Source of the DNA: Hydrogenophaga sp. BPS33
Lineage (GTDB): Bacteria; Pseudomonadota; Gammaproteobacteria; Burkholderiales; Burkholderiaceae_C
Length of the DNA: 64,000 nucleotides
Direction of reading: 5' to 3'
Assembly (NCBI RefSeq): GCF_009859475.1
Contig: NZ_CP044549.1
Location: 6,261,782-6,325,781 of the forward strand
In this document: in pieces, positions 54,553-63,976 of the stretch
Layout of the letters: each line of letters begins with the position of its first letter
Numbering within the stretch: position 1 is the first letter of the stretch
Made by a program: the position numbers and the translations under genes
The notes under the pieces: generated by a model
Seen by the model: only the letters and a program-made list of their open reading frames with translations
Database searches by the model: none
Told to the model about the DNA's origin: nothing

Positions 54553-55551
54553 TCAGATCACCTTCGCGCGCATGAGATCGTTGCTGTTGAGCGCGCCTTG
54601 CAGGCGGCCCGCATGGTCGACCACCAGCACGCTGGTGATCCGGCGGGCTTCCATGAGATCGGCCGCCTCCACCGCGAGCGCGTCTTCGCGCACGGTCAAC
54701 GGGTTGGCATGCATGACGTCGCGCGCCACCATGGAGCGCAAATCGGTGCCGCTGCCGGTTTTCTCGATCAGGCGGCGCAGATCGCCGTCGGTGAAGATGC
54801 CGAGCACCTGCTGCTCGGCGTCGACGATGGCGCTCATGCCCAGGCCCTTGGCGCTGATCTCACGCATGAGATCCATCAGACCGGCGTCCGGGCCGATCCG
54901 GGGCACGGCGTCCGCGCTGCGCATGACGTCACTGACGTGGGTCAGCAACTTGCGCCCCAGTGCCCCGCCCGGGTGAGAGCGCGCGAAGTCGTCGGCCTTG
55001 AATCCGCGCGCATCGAGCAAGGCCACGGCCAATGCGTCGCCCAGCGCGAGTTGCGCCGTGGTGCTGGCGGTGGGGGCGAGGTTGTGCGGGCAGGCTTCCT
55101 TGTCCACCGAGGCATCGAGCACCACATTGGCGTGGCGGCCGAGGGTGGAATCCGGTCGACCGGTGATCGCCAGCAGCGGCACGCCCATGCGTTTGATCAG
55201 CGGCAGGATGGCCGTGAGCTCTTCGCTTTCACCGCTGTTGCTGATGCCCAGCACCAGGTCGGTGCCGGTGATCATGCCCAGATCGCCGTGGCTGGCCTCT
55301 GCCGGATGGACGAACATGGCCGGCGTGCCGGTGGAGGCGAGGGTGGCGGCGATCTTGCGGCCGATGTGGCCGCTCTTGCCCATGCCCATGACCACGACCC
55401 GGCCCGTGATGCCGAGCACCAGTTCCATGCCGCGGGTGAAGGCGCCGTCCAGGCGCTGCGCCACGGCGGCAACCGCCTGCGCCTCGATGCTCAAGGTCTC
55501 CTGTGCCATGGCCATGGCACGGTCGGGCTCGAAGGTGGAAGGCAAGGTCAT
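54553..55551 (-). CDS. kdsD: Arabinose-5-phosphate isomerase (KdsD/KpsF type)
   Basis: Makes D-arabinose 5-phosphate from D-ribulose 5-phosphate, the first Kdo precursor. It has 332 residues: SIS domain about 35-180 (VVMGMGKSGHIGRKIAATL; SNSGESEEL) and two CBS repeats to the end (VLGIFTDGDLRRLIE; SVLVVDHAGRLQGALN). The ATG at 55549-55551 is preferred; upstream in-frame sequence to 55680 overlaps the divergent antiporter gene. Confidence 0.95.
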   Translation of the reverse strand: MTLPSTFEPDRAMAMAQETLSIEAQAVAAVAQRLDGAFTRGMELVLGITGRVVVMGMGKSGHIGRKIAATLASTGTPAMFVHPAEASHGDLGMITGTDLVLGISNSGESEELTAILPLIKRMGVPLLAITGRPDSTLGRHANVVLDASVDKEACPHNLAPTASTTAQLALGDALAVALLDARGFKADDFARSHPGGALGRKLLTHVSDVMRSADAVPRIGPDAGLMDLMREISAKGLGMSAIVDAEQQVLGIFTDGDLRRLIEKTGSGTDLRSMVARDVMHANPLTVREDALAVEAADLMEARRITSVLVVDHAGRLQGALNSNDLMRAKVI

Positions 55552-55612
55552 GCGTGCAATTATCGCTGCGGGCATGCCACCATGCGGGCAGCCAACCAGT
55601 ACCATCCGCCTC

Positions 55613-57595
55613 ATGAATGCCCTTGACATCGCCCTGCTGTACTTGCTGGCCGCGGTCATGGGGGTGGTGATCTGCCGCACGCTGCGGCTGCCGCCGATGC
55701 TGGGCTACCTGGTGGTAGGGGTGCTGATCGGCCCGAATGCGCTGGCGCTGGCGCAAAACTCCGGCGGCATTCAGTACCTGGCCGAGTTTGGCGTCGTCTT
55801 TCTGATGTTCGTGATCGGGCTCGAGTTCAGTCTGCCCAAGCTGCGCGCGATGAGGCGGCACGTGTTCGGATTGGGTCTGTCGCAGGTGGTGCTGACGGTG
55901 TCGCTCACCACCGCGGGGTCTCTGCTGCTCAGCATCACCCTGCCGGCCTGGTGGGATGTGCCCTGGCAAACGGCGCTGGCGCTGGGTGGGGTGATGGCCA
56001 TGAGCAGCACCGCCATCGTCATGAAGATGGTCGCCGAGCGGCTGGAGCTGGAGTCCGAACATGGCAAACGCGTGCTGGGTATCCTGCTGTTCCAGGATCT
56101 GGCCGTGGTGCCGCTGCTCGTGATCATTCCCGCGCTCTCCGCCGAACCGGAGATGTTGCTGCGCGCGCTCGCCTGGGCCACGCTCAAGGCCGTTTTGCTG
56201 CTGGGCGTGCTGCTCACCGGAGGACAGAAGCTCATGCGCTGGTGGCTCACCTTGGTGGCGCGGCGCAAAAGCGACGAGCTGTTCATGCTCAACCTGTTGC
56301 TCATCACGCTGGGCCTGGCATGGCTGACGGAACACGCAGGGCTCTCGCTGGCCCTGGGTGCGTTCGTGGCCGGCATGCTGATCTCCGAAACCGAATTCAA
56401 GCACCAGGTGGAGACCGACATCCGGCCTTTCCACGACGTGTTGCTGGGCCTGTTCTTCATCACCATCGGCATGCTGCTGGACTGGCGTCTGGTGCTTGAC
56501 CGCTGGCCCATGGTGCTGTTGCTGCTGACGGTATCGACCGCCTTCAAGCTCGCGCTGATCACCGGCATTACGCGCAGCTTCGGCGCCCCCATGGGCGTGG
56601 CCATGAGAACCGGTTTGTACCTGGGGCAAGCCGGCGAGTTCGGCCTTGTGCTGCTCACGCTGGCGGGCAAGAACAACCTCGTGCCGCCGCAGCTGTTCAA
56701 CCCCATCCTGGCCAGCATGGTGATTTCCATGCTGCTCACCCCCGTGGCCATTCTGTACGCCAACAGCATCGTCGTCCGGCTCGTGGGCAGCGACTGGCTG
56801 ATGCAATCGGTGCAGATGACCAGCATCGCGCGCAAGGCCATCAACGCCGACAAGCATGTGATCATCTGCGGCTATGGCCGCTGCGGCCAGAATCTGGCGC
56901 GTTTGCTGGAGGCACAGGCCATCCCCTACATGGCGCTGGACCTCGACCCCGACCGGGTCCGCCAGGCCGCGGCAGCGGGCCATTCGGTGGTGTTTGGCGA
57001 TGCCGCGCGCCTGCAAGCACTGATGGCCGCCGGCCTGAGCCGCGCCAGCGCTTTGGTGGTGACCTATCTGAACACGGCCAGTGCGCTCAAGGTGCTGCAC
57101 CATGTCCATGCGCAGGCCGCACACGTGCCTGTGGTGGTGCGCACGGTAGACGACGCCGACCTTGAAAAGTTGCGCACCGCGGGCGCCACCGAAGTGGTGC
57201 CCGAGGCCATCGAGGCCAGCCTGATGCTGGCGAGCCACGCCTTGGCGCTGGTGGGTGTGCCCATGCGGCGTGTGATCCGCGTGGTGCAGGACCAGCGCGA
57301 CGCGCGCTACAACCTGCTGCGCGGCTACTTCCACGGCGCCGACGACGATGGCGCTGACGAGATCGACCACGAACGGCTGACCTCCATCACCGTGCCCCCT
57401 GGTAGCCGCCATGTTGGAAAGAGCCTGGGCAGCCTGGCCCTGCACGCCCTCGATGTGAAGGTGGTGAGCCTGCGCCGCGCCAGCGGCCGGTCGGCCCTTG
57501 CGGAGGACATCACGGTGCTCGAAGGCGGCGATACCGTGGTGATCAGCGGCAAGGCGCCTGCCTTGGCCTTGGCCGAGGAGAAGCTGCTGGGCTGA
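55613..57595 (+). CDS. CPA2 monovalent cation:proton antiporter, KefB/KefC type
   Basis: Inner-membrane transporter of 660 residues. The N-terminal 380 residues hold about 12 membrane segments with the CPA2 signature EFGVVFLMFVIGLEFS. An RCK/TrkA-N domain follows (HVIICGYGRCGQNLARLLEA; TAxx-like VVFGDAARLQAL) and a TrkA-C domain at the C-terminus (LTSITVPPGSRHVGKSLG). Likely a K+/H+ efflux system; glutathione control as in KefB/C is not demonstrable. ATG at 55613, divergent from kdsD. Confidence 0.92.
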   Translation: MNALDIALLYLLAAVMGVVICRTLRLPPMLGYLVVGVLIGPNALALAQNSGGIQYLAEFGVVFLMFVIGLEFSLPKLRAMRRHVFGLGLSQVVLTVSLTTAGSLLLSITLPAWWDVPWQTALALGGVMAMSSTAIVMKMVAERLELESEHGKRVLGILLFQDLAVVPLLVIIPALSAEPEMLLRALAWATLKAVLLLGVLLTGGQKLMRWWLTLVARRKSDELFMLNLLLITLGLAWLTEHAGLSLALGAFVAGMLISETEFKHQVETDIRPFHDVLLGLFFITIGMLLDWRLVLDRWPMVLLLLTVSTAFKLALITGITRSFGAPMGVAMRTGLYLGQAGEFGLVLLTLAGKNNLVPPQLFNPILASMVISMLLTPVAILYANSIVVRLVGSDWLMQSVQMTSIARKAINADKHVIICGYGRCGQNLARLLEAQAIPYMALDLDPDRVRQAAAAGHSVVFGDAARLQALMAAGLSRASALVVTYLNTASALKVLHHVHAQAAHVPVVVRTVDDADLEKLRTAGATEVVPEAIEASLMLASHALALVGVPMRRVIRVVQDQRDARYNLLRGYFHGADDDGADEIDHERLTSITVPPGSRHVGKSLGSLALHALDVKVVSLRRASGRSALAEDITVLEGGDTVVISGKAPALALAEEKLLG

Positions 57596-57660
57596 GCGGA
57601 TGAGGTGACGGCACCCCTGTGTGTGACGCCGATAATGGGCCTCCCTTTCGGACCGAGCCC

Positions 57661-58206
57661 ATGGACACCTCTGCATTTCTCAAGTCCCACATCCGCACCG
57701 TGCCTGACTGGCCAGCGCCAGGCGTGCAATTTCGAGACATCACGCCGCTGCTGCAGGATCCCAAAGTCTTTCGCGTGCTGATCGACACCTTCGTCCACCG
57801 CTACATGGACCCCGCGCTACGCCCCAGTGTGGTCGCGGGCCTGGACGCGCGCGGCTTCATCATCGGGTCCGTGCTGGCCTATGAACTCGGCGTGGGCTTC
57901 GTGCCGATCCGCAAGAAGGGCAAGCTGCCGTTCACCACCGTCGAGGAAACCTACGAACTCGAGTACGGCAGTGCCACCGTGGAGTTGCACACCGATGCGG
58001 TCCGCAAAGGCGACCGCGTGGTGCTGATCGACGACCTGATCGCCACCGGGGGCACCATGATGGCAGGACGGCGCCTGTTGGAGAAGTTGGGCGCCGAGGT
58101 GATGGAGGGCGCAGCCATTGTCGATCTGCCTGAACTGGGCGGTTCGCAAAAGCTGCGCGACGCAGGCCTGCCACTCTTCACCTTGCTCGACTTCGCTGGC
58201 CATTGA
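57661..58206 (+). CDS. apt: Adenine phosphoribosyltransferase
   Basis: Purine-salvage enzyme making AMP from adenine and PRPP. It has 181 residues: [11 protein letters not shown] near the N-terminus, [10 protein letters not shown], the flexible-loop region RKKGKLPF and the PRPP-binding [13 protein letters not shown]. The ATG at 57661 follows the antiporter gene by 65 bases. Confidence 0.97.
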   Translation: MDTSAFLKSHIRTVPDWPAPGVQFRDITPLLQDPKVFRVLIDTFVHRYMDPALRPSVVAGLDARGFIIGSVLAYELGVGFVPIRKKGKLPFTTVEETYELEYGSATVELHTDAVRKGDRVVLIDDLIATGGTMMAGRRLLEKLGAEVMEGAAIVDLPELGGSQKLRDAGLPLFTLLDFAGH

Positions 58207-58230
58207 CCGACCGGCGGCCACTTCACAGCT

Positions 58231-58911
58231 TCACAGCTTGCCGTGCTGGGTTTCGCTCAGTGCCTGAAAGTCGCTGAGCGCCTCCGGCGGCACCTCTGCA
58301 CGCGCTTGCGCAGGCGTCCGATACACAGGCGCAGGCGCGCTTTGCAGCGCTTGCCGGAAGGCCCGCACCTCGTCCTCGCCCACCGGTTGCAACGGCCCCG
58401 CGACGGATGCTGCGGCAGGCTTCGCCGGCTTCGATCGCGGTGGCACCATGCCAGGCGCCATCAATACCGTTTCGCGGCGTGTCTGTGCGCTCACCGACGC
58501 TCTCAACGCCATGCCCACCTGCTCGGGCGCGGCCTTGCGGCGCCAGTACACCGAGCGCACGGCCATGTCGTGCCGTGATTGGGCGCTCTGCTGGATCCAG
58601 CGCTCGATCTCGAGCAGATACTCGTCGGGCATGGATTGCCCGGACAGCGCCAGGTCGACCAGAACCAGAAAGCTGTCGCCATTGGCATCCAGTGTGATCA
58701 CCTTGAACTCGTAGCTGGTGGAGAGCACACCCGCGCGGATGAGGGACTCGCGGATCACCGAGAACAGCTGATCGCGCCGCAGGATTCGGCGCCCACGCCG
58801 AGGCGAAATCAGCGGTAGCGTGGTCTGGCTGAAGCGCTCGCGCGCCCGGGTAAACGCTCCCTTGCCGCCAACGGCGGGCTTCTTGGCCAGCAGCCAATTC
58901 GTCAAAAACAT
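58231..58911 (-). CDS. Conserved-looking protein of unknown function
   Basis: A 226-residue soluble protein from the ATG at 58909-58911. The central part (about 45-125) alternates strands and helices (SYEFKVITLDANGDSFLVLVDLAL; PDEYLLEIERWIQQSA), while the C-terminal third is low-complexity Pro/Ala. An N-terminal Arg-rich patch (SPRRGRRILRRDQLF) is conspicuous. I do not recognise the family. It follows the cNMP-binding gene on the same strand; a longer start at 58992 is possible. Confidence 0.75.
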   Translation of the reverse strand: MFLTNWLLAKKPAVGGKGAFTRARERFSQTTLPLISPRRGRRILRRDQLFSVIRESLIRAGVLSTSYEFKVITLDANGDSFLVLVDLALSGQSMPDEYLLEIERWIQQSAQSRHDMAVRSVYWRRKAAPEQVGMALRASVSAQTRRETVLMAPGMVPPRSKPAKPAAASVAGPLQPVGEDEVRAFRQALQSAPAPVYRTPAQARAEVPPEALSDFQALSETQHGKL

Positions 58912-58998
58912 CGCGTGAGTGTGCGCCTCGCGCGCACGTTCAATGGGTTGAAAAGACAGCGCAAAACGACCTTGCTCCGCACGCCACGGCACATCGGG

Positions 58999-59490
58999 TC
59001 ACGTGACCGCCACGCGCTTGGGCCGGTTGTACATGCGCCTGGCCAGCACCGCGGACATGGCCACTGTGAGCTCGAGTGCGATCTCGGGGTGTCGCGTCGC
59101 CAACTCGCGAAAACGCAGGGGTGTCAGGCACCAGAGACGGCAGTCGCTGCCGGCGTGCACCGTGGCGCTGCGGGGCAAATGGCTGAAGAACGCGCCTTCG
59201 CCCAACAACGAACCTGCACCCACCACGGCGATGCGCACGCGATCGCGCGCGTCTTCGTAGTGGACGGTGAGAGAGCCGCTCTCGACGAAGTAGACGGTGC
59301 GGTCCTTCACGCCCTGCTCCAGCAGCACCTGCCCTTGTTGCAATACCGCGGGTTGCAGATGGTGGGCGAGCGTCGCCCATTGGTTGTCCTTGAGATTCAG
59401 GGGCATGGCGTCCAGCGCATTGCTCGCACGCATGGCGTGGGCAAGTCCTTGGATGTCAAAGCGCGCGGACGCAGACGGCTGGGCGTTCAT
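58999..59490 (-). CDS. Stand-alone cyclic-nucleotide-binding-domain protein
   Basis: A 163-residue protein consisting almost only of a cNMP-binding domain (Crp/Fnr type beta-roll): ILLEQG-like VLLEQGVKDRTVYFVESG, VAVVGAGSLLGEGAFF with the phosphate-binding cassette GEGAFFSHLPRSATV, and DCRLWCLT. The domain has a short C-terminal helix (LELTVAMSAVLARRMY) but no helix-turn-helix. It may sense a nucleotide and work with a partner. Start at 59490 or 59499. It lies 107 bases after mnmE on the same strand. Confidence 0.87.
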   Translation of the reverse strand: MNAQPSASARFDIQGLAHAMRASNALDAMPLNLKDNQWATLAHHLQPAVLQQGQVLLEQGVKDRTVYFVESGSLTVHYEDARDRVRIAVVGAGSLLGEGAFFSHLPRSATVHAGSDCRLWCLTPLRFRELATRHPEIALELTVAMSAVLARRMYNRPKRVAVT

Positions 59491-59597
59491 GCCGGCCAAG
59501 ATAACCGTGCGCTGCTGCTGCGCGCAAGCCAGTCTTTACGGCTGCTTACAGTTGCACTCTCGGCGGTCGGCGAATACCCCCAAGCGGTACCTGCTGT

Positions 59598-61007
59598 TCA
59601 TTTGCCGATGCAAAACCGCGAAAAGATCTCTCCCAGCAAGTCGTCGGCCGTGAACTCACCGGTGATCTCGCTCAAGGCCTGTTGACCCAGGCGCAACTCT
59701 TCCGCGAGCAGGTCGAGGTGTTCGGCTCGCGCCAGCAGGAGTTCGTGGGCGGACCCGAGGTGCTCTTGCACGCGGCGCAGCGCCTGCAGATGCCGCTCGC
59801 GGGCCATGAAAAGACCGTCGCCGCCATGCTGCTGCCACCCCGCGAGCTCGAGCAGACGCTGGCGCAGCGCCTGCAGGCCCGTGCCGTGGCGCGCCGAGAT
59901 CGCCAGCGTGTGCGGCTGCGAGCAAAGGGCCTTCGGGATCTCCGCATCCACCTGATCGAGCTTGTTCCACACATGCAGCACCGGCACGCTCTGCGGCACC
60001 GATGCGGCCAGACTGGCCGCGATGGCGGCATCGGCGGTGCGGTACGCATCGCTGGCCTGTTGGCCAAGGTCGTGCAGAAACAGGACGGCATCCGCCTGTC
60101 GAATGCGGTCCCATGCGCGTTCAATGCCCATCTTCTCGACGTCGCCCACATCAGGACCGTCGCGCAGGCCGGCGGTATCCACCACGTGCAGCGGCACGCC
60201 TTCGATCTGGATGGTCTGTTGCACCACATCGCGCGTGGTCCCCGCAATGGGGGTGACGATCGCAAGCTCCGCCCCGGCCAAGGCGTTGAGCAACGAGCTC
60301 TTGCCCGCGTTGGGTTGACCCGCGATGACGACCTGTAGCCCATCGCGCAGCAGCGCACCCTGGCGCGCCTGCGCCATCACACCCGCCAGCGCCTCCTGCA
60401 AGCGCTGCAGCTGGCCGATCGCGTCCGCCTTTTGGAGGAAGTCGATTTCCTCCTCTGGAAAGTCCAGCGTCGCCTCGACCAACACGCGCAGGTTGATCAA
60501 GGCATCGCGCAGGCCGTGGATGCGATCGGAGAACACGCCCGCCAGCGAGCGCGACGCGCTGCGCGCGGCAGCCTCGGTGCTCGCATCGATCAGGTCGGCC
60601 ACCGCTTCGGCCTGGGCCAGATCGAGCTTGTCGTTGAGGAATGCGCGCTCGGTGAACTCGCCTGCGCGCGCCGGGCGCAAGGTGGGTGCCGCCTCACGCG
60701 CCACTTCCAGGCAGCGTGCCAACAAAAGCTGCAACACGACAGGGCCCCCATGCCCCTGCAGCTCCAACACGTCTTCGCCGGTGTAGGAGTGAGGACCGGG
60801 AAACCACAAGGCCAGGCCGTGGTCGATCGGTTGGCCCTGCGCATCGGTAAAGGGCAGGTAGGTGGCCTCTCGCGGCTTCAGTGCACGCCCCAGCAAGGCC
60901 TGTGAAAACGGTGCCAGCCCCCTTCCCGACAACCGCACGATGCCCACGCCGCCGCGGCCGGGCGCGGTGGCAATGGCGACGATGGGATCACGAGAGGTAG
61001 AGAGCAT
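59598..61007 (-). CDS. mnmE: tRNA modification GTPase MnmE
   Basis: With MnmG it installs the cmnm5 group on the wobble uridine of some tRNAs. It has 469 residues: N-domain with [13 protein letters not shown], helical domain, G domain (Walker [10 protein letters not shown], switch TTRD, DTAGL, NKLD) and the C-terminal FCIGK with the catalytic Cys. The ATG at 61005-61007 is chosen; the further upstream in-frame Leu/Cys-rich stretch is not conserved. Part of the rpmH-rnpA-yidD-yidC-mnmE origin block. Confidence 0.97.
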   Translation of the reverse strand: MLSTSRDPIVAIATAPGRGGVGIVRLSGRGLAPFSQALLGRALKPREATYLPFTDAQGQPIDHGLALWFPGPHSYTGEDVLELQGHGGPVVLQLLLARCLEVAREAAPTLRPARAGEFTERAFLNDKLDLAQAEAVADLIDASTEAAARSASRSLAGVFSDRIHGLRDALINLRVLVEATLDFPEEEIDFLQKADAIGQLQRLQEALAGVMAQARQGALLRDGLQVVIAGQPNAGKSSLLNALAGAELAIVTPIAGTTRDVVQQTIQIEGVPLHVVDTAGLRDGPDVGDVEKMGIERAWDRIRQADAVLFLHDLGQQASDAYRTADAAIAASLAASVPQSVPVLHVWNKLDQVDAEIPKALCSQPHTLAISARHGTGLQALRQRLLELAGWQQHGGDGLFMARERHLQALRRVQEHLGSAHELLLARAEHLDLLAEELRLGQQALSEITGEFTADDLLGEIFSRFCIGK

Positions 61008-61065
61008 GGCAAGCAAGCATAAAAGACAAACGGGCCTGCAAAGCAGACCCGCCACCGGAGAAGAA

Positions 61066-61157
61066 GCCCTCGTCCAGAGGCGTCAAGGGTCCGGCTTCCG
61101 CCGGCCCAAGACGCCGTCCCCCTTTGAGGGGGAAGCCGCGTCAGCGGCGCCGGGGGG
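61066..61157 (-). repeat. Dispersed GC-rich 3' element, copy 5
   Basis: On the minus strand it starts at the yidC stop codon with CCCCCCGGCGCCGCTGACGC, GGCTTCCCCC, a shortened CCCCCTCAAAGGGGGAC hairpin, TCTTGGGCCGGCGGAAGCCGG and GACGCCTCTGGACGAGGGC. The internal GCGCCTTCGGCGC hairpin is missing. It fills the gap between yidC and mnmE. Confidence 0.85.
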
Positions 61158-62870
61158 TCACGTGAACTTCGGCATGTTGAATTTCAGCGGCACGCCCATG
61201 CTCTTGTTGATGTAGGCCTGCTGGAGGATCGTCAGCACGTTGTTCGTGATCCAGTAGAGCACCAGGCCCGACGGGAAGAAGAAGAACATGACCGAGAACA
61301 TCAGCGGCATGAGCCACATCAGCTTGGCCTGCAACGGATCCGGAGGCAGCGGGTTCAGCGAGGTCTGGATCATGGTGGTGACGGCCATCACCAACGGCAG
61401 GATGAAGTAGGGATCGGGCGAAGACAGGTCGGTGATCCAGGCCATCCACGGCGCATTGCGCATTTCCACGCTGGACAGCAACACCCAGTAGAGCGCGATG
61501 AAAACGGGGATCTGGATGAGGATGGGGAAGCAACCGCCCAGGGGGTTGACCTTTTCCTCGCGGTACATCTTCATCATCTCCTGCTGCATCTGCTGCGGAC
61601 TGCCCTTGAGGCGTTCGCGCATTTCCATGATGCGGGGATTGATCTTCTTCATCTTGGCCATGCTGCGGTACGCGCTGGCGTTGAGCCAATAGAACGCGGC
61701 CTTGATCAGCACCACCAGCAGCACGATCGACCAGCCCCAGTTCGCCACGAAGCCGTGGATCTTCTCCAGCAGCCAATACAGCGGCTTGGCCAGAATGGTC
61801 AGCCAGCCGTAGTCCTTGACCAGCTCCAGGCCTGGGGCGATCTTTTCGAGCACCTTTTCTTCCTGCGGGCCGAGGAAAAGGCGCGAGGACCGGCTCAGGC
61901 TCTGGCCGGGTTCGATGCTGTCCAGCGCGATGATGCTGCCCACCGAGAACAGGTTGTTGTCGATCTTGCGTGCGAAGTTTTCGCGCGACACGCCTTCGTC
62001 GATCAACCAGGCCGACGCGAAGTAGTGCTGCACCATCGCGACATAGCCATCGTTCGACGATTTCACATACTCGGCCTTGTCCTTTTCGATGTTGGCGAAC
62101 TCGACCTTCTGGTATTTCTTTTCATACGTATAGACGGCCGGACCGGTGAAAGTCGAATAGAAGGGCGTCTCGCTGCTCAGCTTGCTGCCATCGCGCACCA
62201 GCTGGACATAGAGCTGCGGCTTCACGGCCTGGCTGCCCACGTTCTGCACTTCGTGCCGCACACCGATCGCGTAGCTGCCACGTTGGATGGTGTAGGTCTT
62301 GACCAGCTTCACGCCACCCACTTCGGCAGACTCGAAGCGCACCTGCAGTTCGTCCTGCCCGTCGGCCAACGCCGTGGGATTGCCCACCAAGGTCATGGGG
62401 GTCTTGTGGGTCGGGAAATTGCCACCGATCAGGCCAGTCTGCGCCACATAGATGTGCTCACCGCCCTGCGTCAGCAAGGTGAAGGGCTGCGCGGTCTGGT
62501 CCTTGCTCTGCCGGGTTGCCTCGGCGTGCTTGAGCAATTGCGAGCCGATCACCGAGCCGCCTTCGCTGTTGAAGACCAGTTTGAAGAGATCGGTGGTGAC
62601 TTCGTGACGCTGGGCCACGGCACCAGGAGCGGCAGCCGGTGCCGCGCCACCCGCAGCGCCCGACGAAGATCCGCCTGTGGCAGTGGGCACGCCCTCATTT
62701 GGGTTGCCTGCGACTGCTTGACCCGTAGAGGAGGCAGGCGCCGTCACGGCTGGCGCCGCGCCTGGGAAGAAGGTGGGTTTGTGACCATTGTGGATTTGCC
62801 ACTTGTCCCAGATCAGGACCATCGACAAACCAAAAATGACCCACAGGATCGACCGACGGATGTCATTCAT
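61158..62870 (-). CDS. yidC: Membrane protein insertase YidC
   Basis: Inner-membrane insertase of 570 residues. N-terminal anchor ([15 protein letters not shown]), a large periplasmic beta-domain (about 60-345) preceded by a Gly/Ala/Thr-rich linker, then five membrane segments with the hydrophilic-groove Arg in a segment before [33 protein letters not shown] and [15 protein letters not shown]. The ATG overlaps the yidD stop. The dispersed repeat begins directly after its stop. Confidence 0.97.
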   Translation of the reverse strand: MNDIRRSILWVIFGLSMVLIWDKWQIHNGHKPTFFPGAAPAVTAPASSTGQAVAGNPNEGVPTATGGSSSGAAGGAAPAAAPGAVAQRHEVTTDLFKLVFNSEGGSVIGSQLLKHAEATRQSKDQTAQPFTLLTQGGEHIYVAQTGLIGGNFPTHKTPMTLVGNPTALADGQDELQVRFESAEVGGVKLVKTYTIQRGSYAIGVRHEVQNVGSQAVKPQLYVQLVRDGSKLSSETPFYSTFTGPAVYTYEKKYQKVEFANIEKDKAEYVKSSNDGYVAMVQHYFASAWLIDEGVSRENFARKIDNNLFSVGSIIALDSIEPGQSLSRSSRLFLGPQEEKVLEKIAPGLELVKDYGWLTILAKPLYWLLEKIHGFVANWGWSIVLLVVLIKAAFYWLNASAYRSMAKMKKINPRIMEMRERLKGSPQQMQQEMMKMYREEKVNPLGGCFPILIQIPVFIALYWVLLSSVEMRNAPWMAWITDLSSPDPYFILPLVMAVTTMIQTSLNPLPPDPLQAKLMWLMPLMFSVMFFFFPSGLVLYWITNNVLTILQQAYINKSMGVPLKFNMPKFT

Positions 62871-63154
62871 GACGGGTTCTTCTTTTCGCAGGAAGTTGAA
62901 ATCAAGCTGGAGAACAGCGCTGGCATGGAGGCGGGCACGGCATCATGACCACCTTCGCACCAAGGGTGGCAGCGGACCAGCCGCCGCAGCATGAGATAGC
63001 TGCCGCCGAGAGCTCCGTGACGCTCCAGCGCGCCGATGGCATAAACCGAGCAGGAGGGCTCGAATCTGCACGTGTTGCCCAGCCAAGGACTGAGCAGCAA
63101 GCGATAGCCCTTAACCAATCCCAGAAGGCCCAGACGCGGCCAGTCAGACGGCAT
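62867..63154 (-). CDS. yidD: Membrane-protein insertion efficiency factor YidD
   Basis: A 95-residue membrane-associated protein with the family core [28 protein letters not shown] and [14 protein letters not shown] (cited in parts: [22 protein letters not shown]). Assists YidC and Sec. The ATG at 63152-63154 overlaps rnpA by 11 bases and it overlaps yidC by four, so translation is tightly coupled. Confidence 0.95.
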   Translation of the reverse strand: MPSDWPRLGLLGLVKGYRLLLSPWLGNTCRFEPSCSVYAIGALERHGALGGSYLMLRRLVRCHPWCEGGHDAVPASMPALFSSLISTSCEKKNPS

Positions 63155-63563
63155 GGCGCACCTCCGCAGGCTTTGCCACGCGGGGCGCGGAATGCGACGC
63201 CAGCAGTTGCTCCAGCTCGGCACGCACGGCGCGCTTGAGCGCATCGGAAGTGGCGCTCACGAATTGCTCTCGGTTGAACGTGCTGCGCAAACGCACCACA
63301 TGGGCTGCCTGTGGCAGGTGGGCAGCCTGATGACGGGCGACTTCGTAAATCTGGCGGCGGATGGCGTTGCGCGTCACGGCGCGCTTGGCCCAGCGTTTGG
63401 GCAACAGCACGCCCAACCAGGCATCGGGCACAGGAAACAAGGCCCGGCCCCCGCTCGCGCCGGAAAGAGCCGCGCGGTGCAATGCGAAATGGGGGGTTTT
63501 GGCCACAGGAGCGCCGGCCATGACAGCCTGAAACTGTTGCCGGGACCGCAGCCGCTGGATCAC
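63144..63563 (-). CDS. rnpA: Ribonuclease P protein component
   Basis: Protein subunit of RNase P for tRNA 5' maturation. From a GTG at 63561-63563 it is 139 residues, starting [14 protein letters not shown] as in relatives; a TTG at 63600-63602 would add 13 residues. The RNR-type signature appears as [15 protein letters not shown]. The C-terminal part is basic and helical. It lies 66 bases downstream of rpmH. Confidence 0.94.
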   Translation of the reverse strand: MIQRLRSRQQFQAVMAGAPVAKTPHFALHRAALSGASGGRALFPVPDAWLGVLLPKRWAKRAVTRNAIRRQIYEVARHQAAHLPQAAHVVRLRSTFNREQFVSATSDALKRAVRAELEQLLASHSAPRVAKPAEVRHAV

Positions 63564-63629
63564 CGCAGAATCGTCCGGGTCACGCGGTGAGGTGCCGGGC
63601 AAGTGGATGCCGGCAAAACGACCGCAGCC

Positions 63630-63764
63630 TCAGACAGCGAGGCGTTTGCGGCCCTTGGCGCGGCGTGCGTTGATCACGGCGCGACCACCGCGGGTTTTCA
63701 TGCGAACGAGAAAGCCGTGGGTGCGGGCGCGGCGGATCTTGGAGGGCTGGTAGGTGCGTTTCAT
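63630..63764 (-). CDS. rpmH: 50S ribosomal protein L34
   Basis: A 44-residue basic ribosomal protein, [19 protein letters not shown] at the start and GRKRLAV at the end, the standard bacterial length. ATG at 63762-63764. First gene of the origin-flanking operon. Confidence 0.98.
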   Translation of the reverse strand: MKRTYQPSKIRRARTHGFLVRMKTRGGRAVINARRAKGRKRLAV

Positions 63765-63797
63765 GATGAGCGTCTATTGGAATCTGGGAAACCTGCA

Positions 63798-63827
63798 ATT
63801 ATCGCAAATAAAAGTGAAGCCCGGCAA
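63798..63827 (-). promoter_or_regulatory. Sigma-70 promoter of rpmH
   Basis: Minus strand TTGCCG, 18-base spacer, TGCGATAAT (extended -10 with GATAAT). It starts about 35 bases before the rpmH ATG. Confidence 0.6.
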
Positions 63828-63916
63828 GCACTTGCGGTTTGCTGCGCGCGTGGCACGTGAAGATGTCGGTGTGTCGATGGGGCGCCAGCGCCGAATGGCG
63901 AAATCGCCGTCGCGCC

Positions 63917-63976
63917 TTGTGGATAAGTCGTCAGGCGCTCTACAATGCACCGCTTGCCCCGAGACATTTGTCCACA
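63917..63976 (+). promoter_or_regulatory. dnaA promoter region with DnaA boxes (origin-proximal)
   Basis: TGTGGATAA at 63918-63926 is a perfect inverted DnaA box (TTATCCACA). TTGTCCACA at 63968-63976 is a one-mismatch box on the plus strand. TTGTGG (63917-63922), 18 bases, TACAAT (63941-63946) reads as a plus-strand promoter whose -35 overlaps the first box, the arrangement expected for autoregulated dnaA. dnaA itself would begin past 64000; the 63828-63916 and 63977-64000 stretches show nothing else. Confidence 0.7.
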
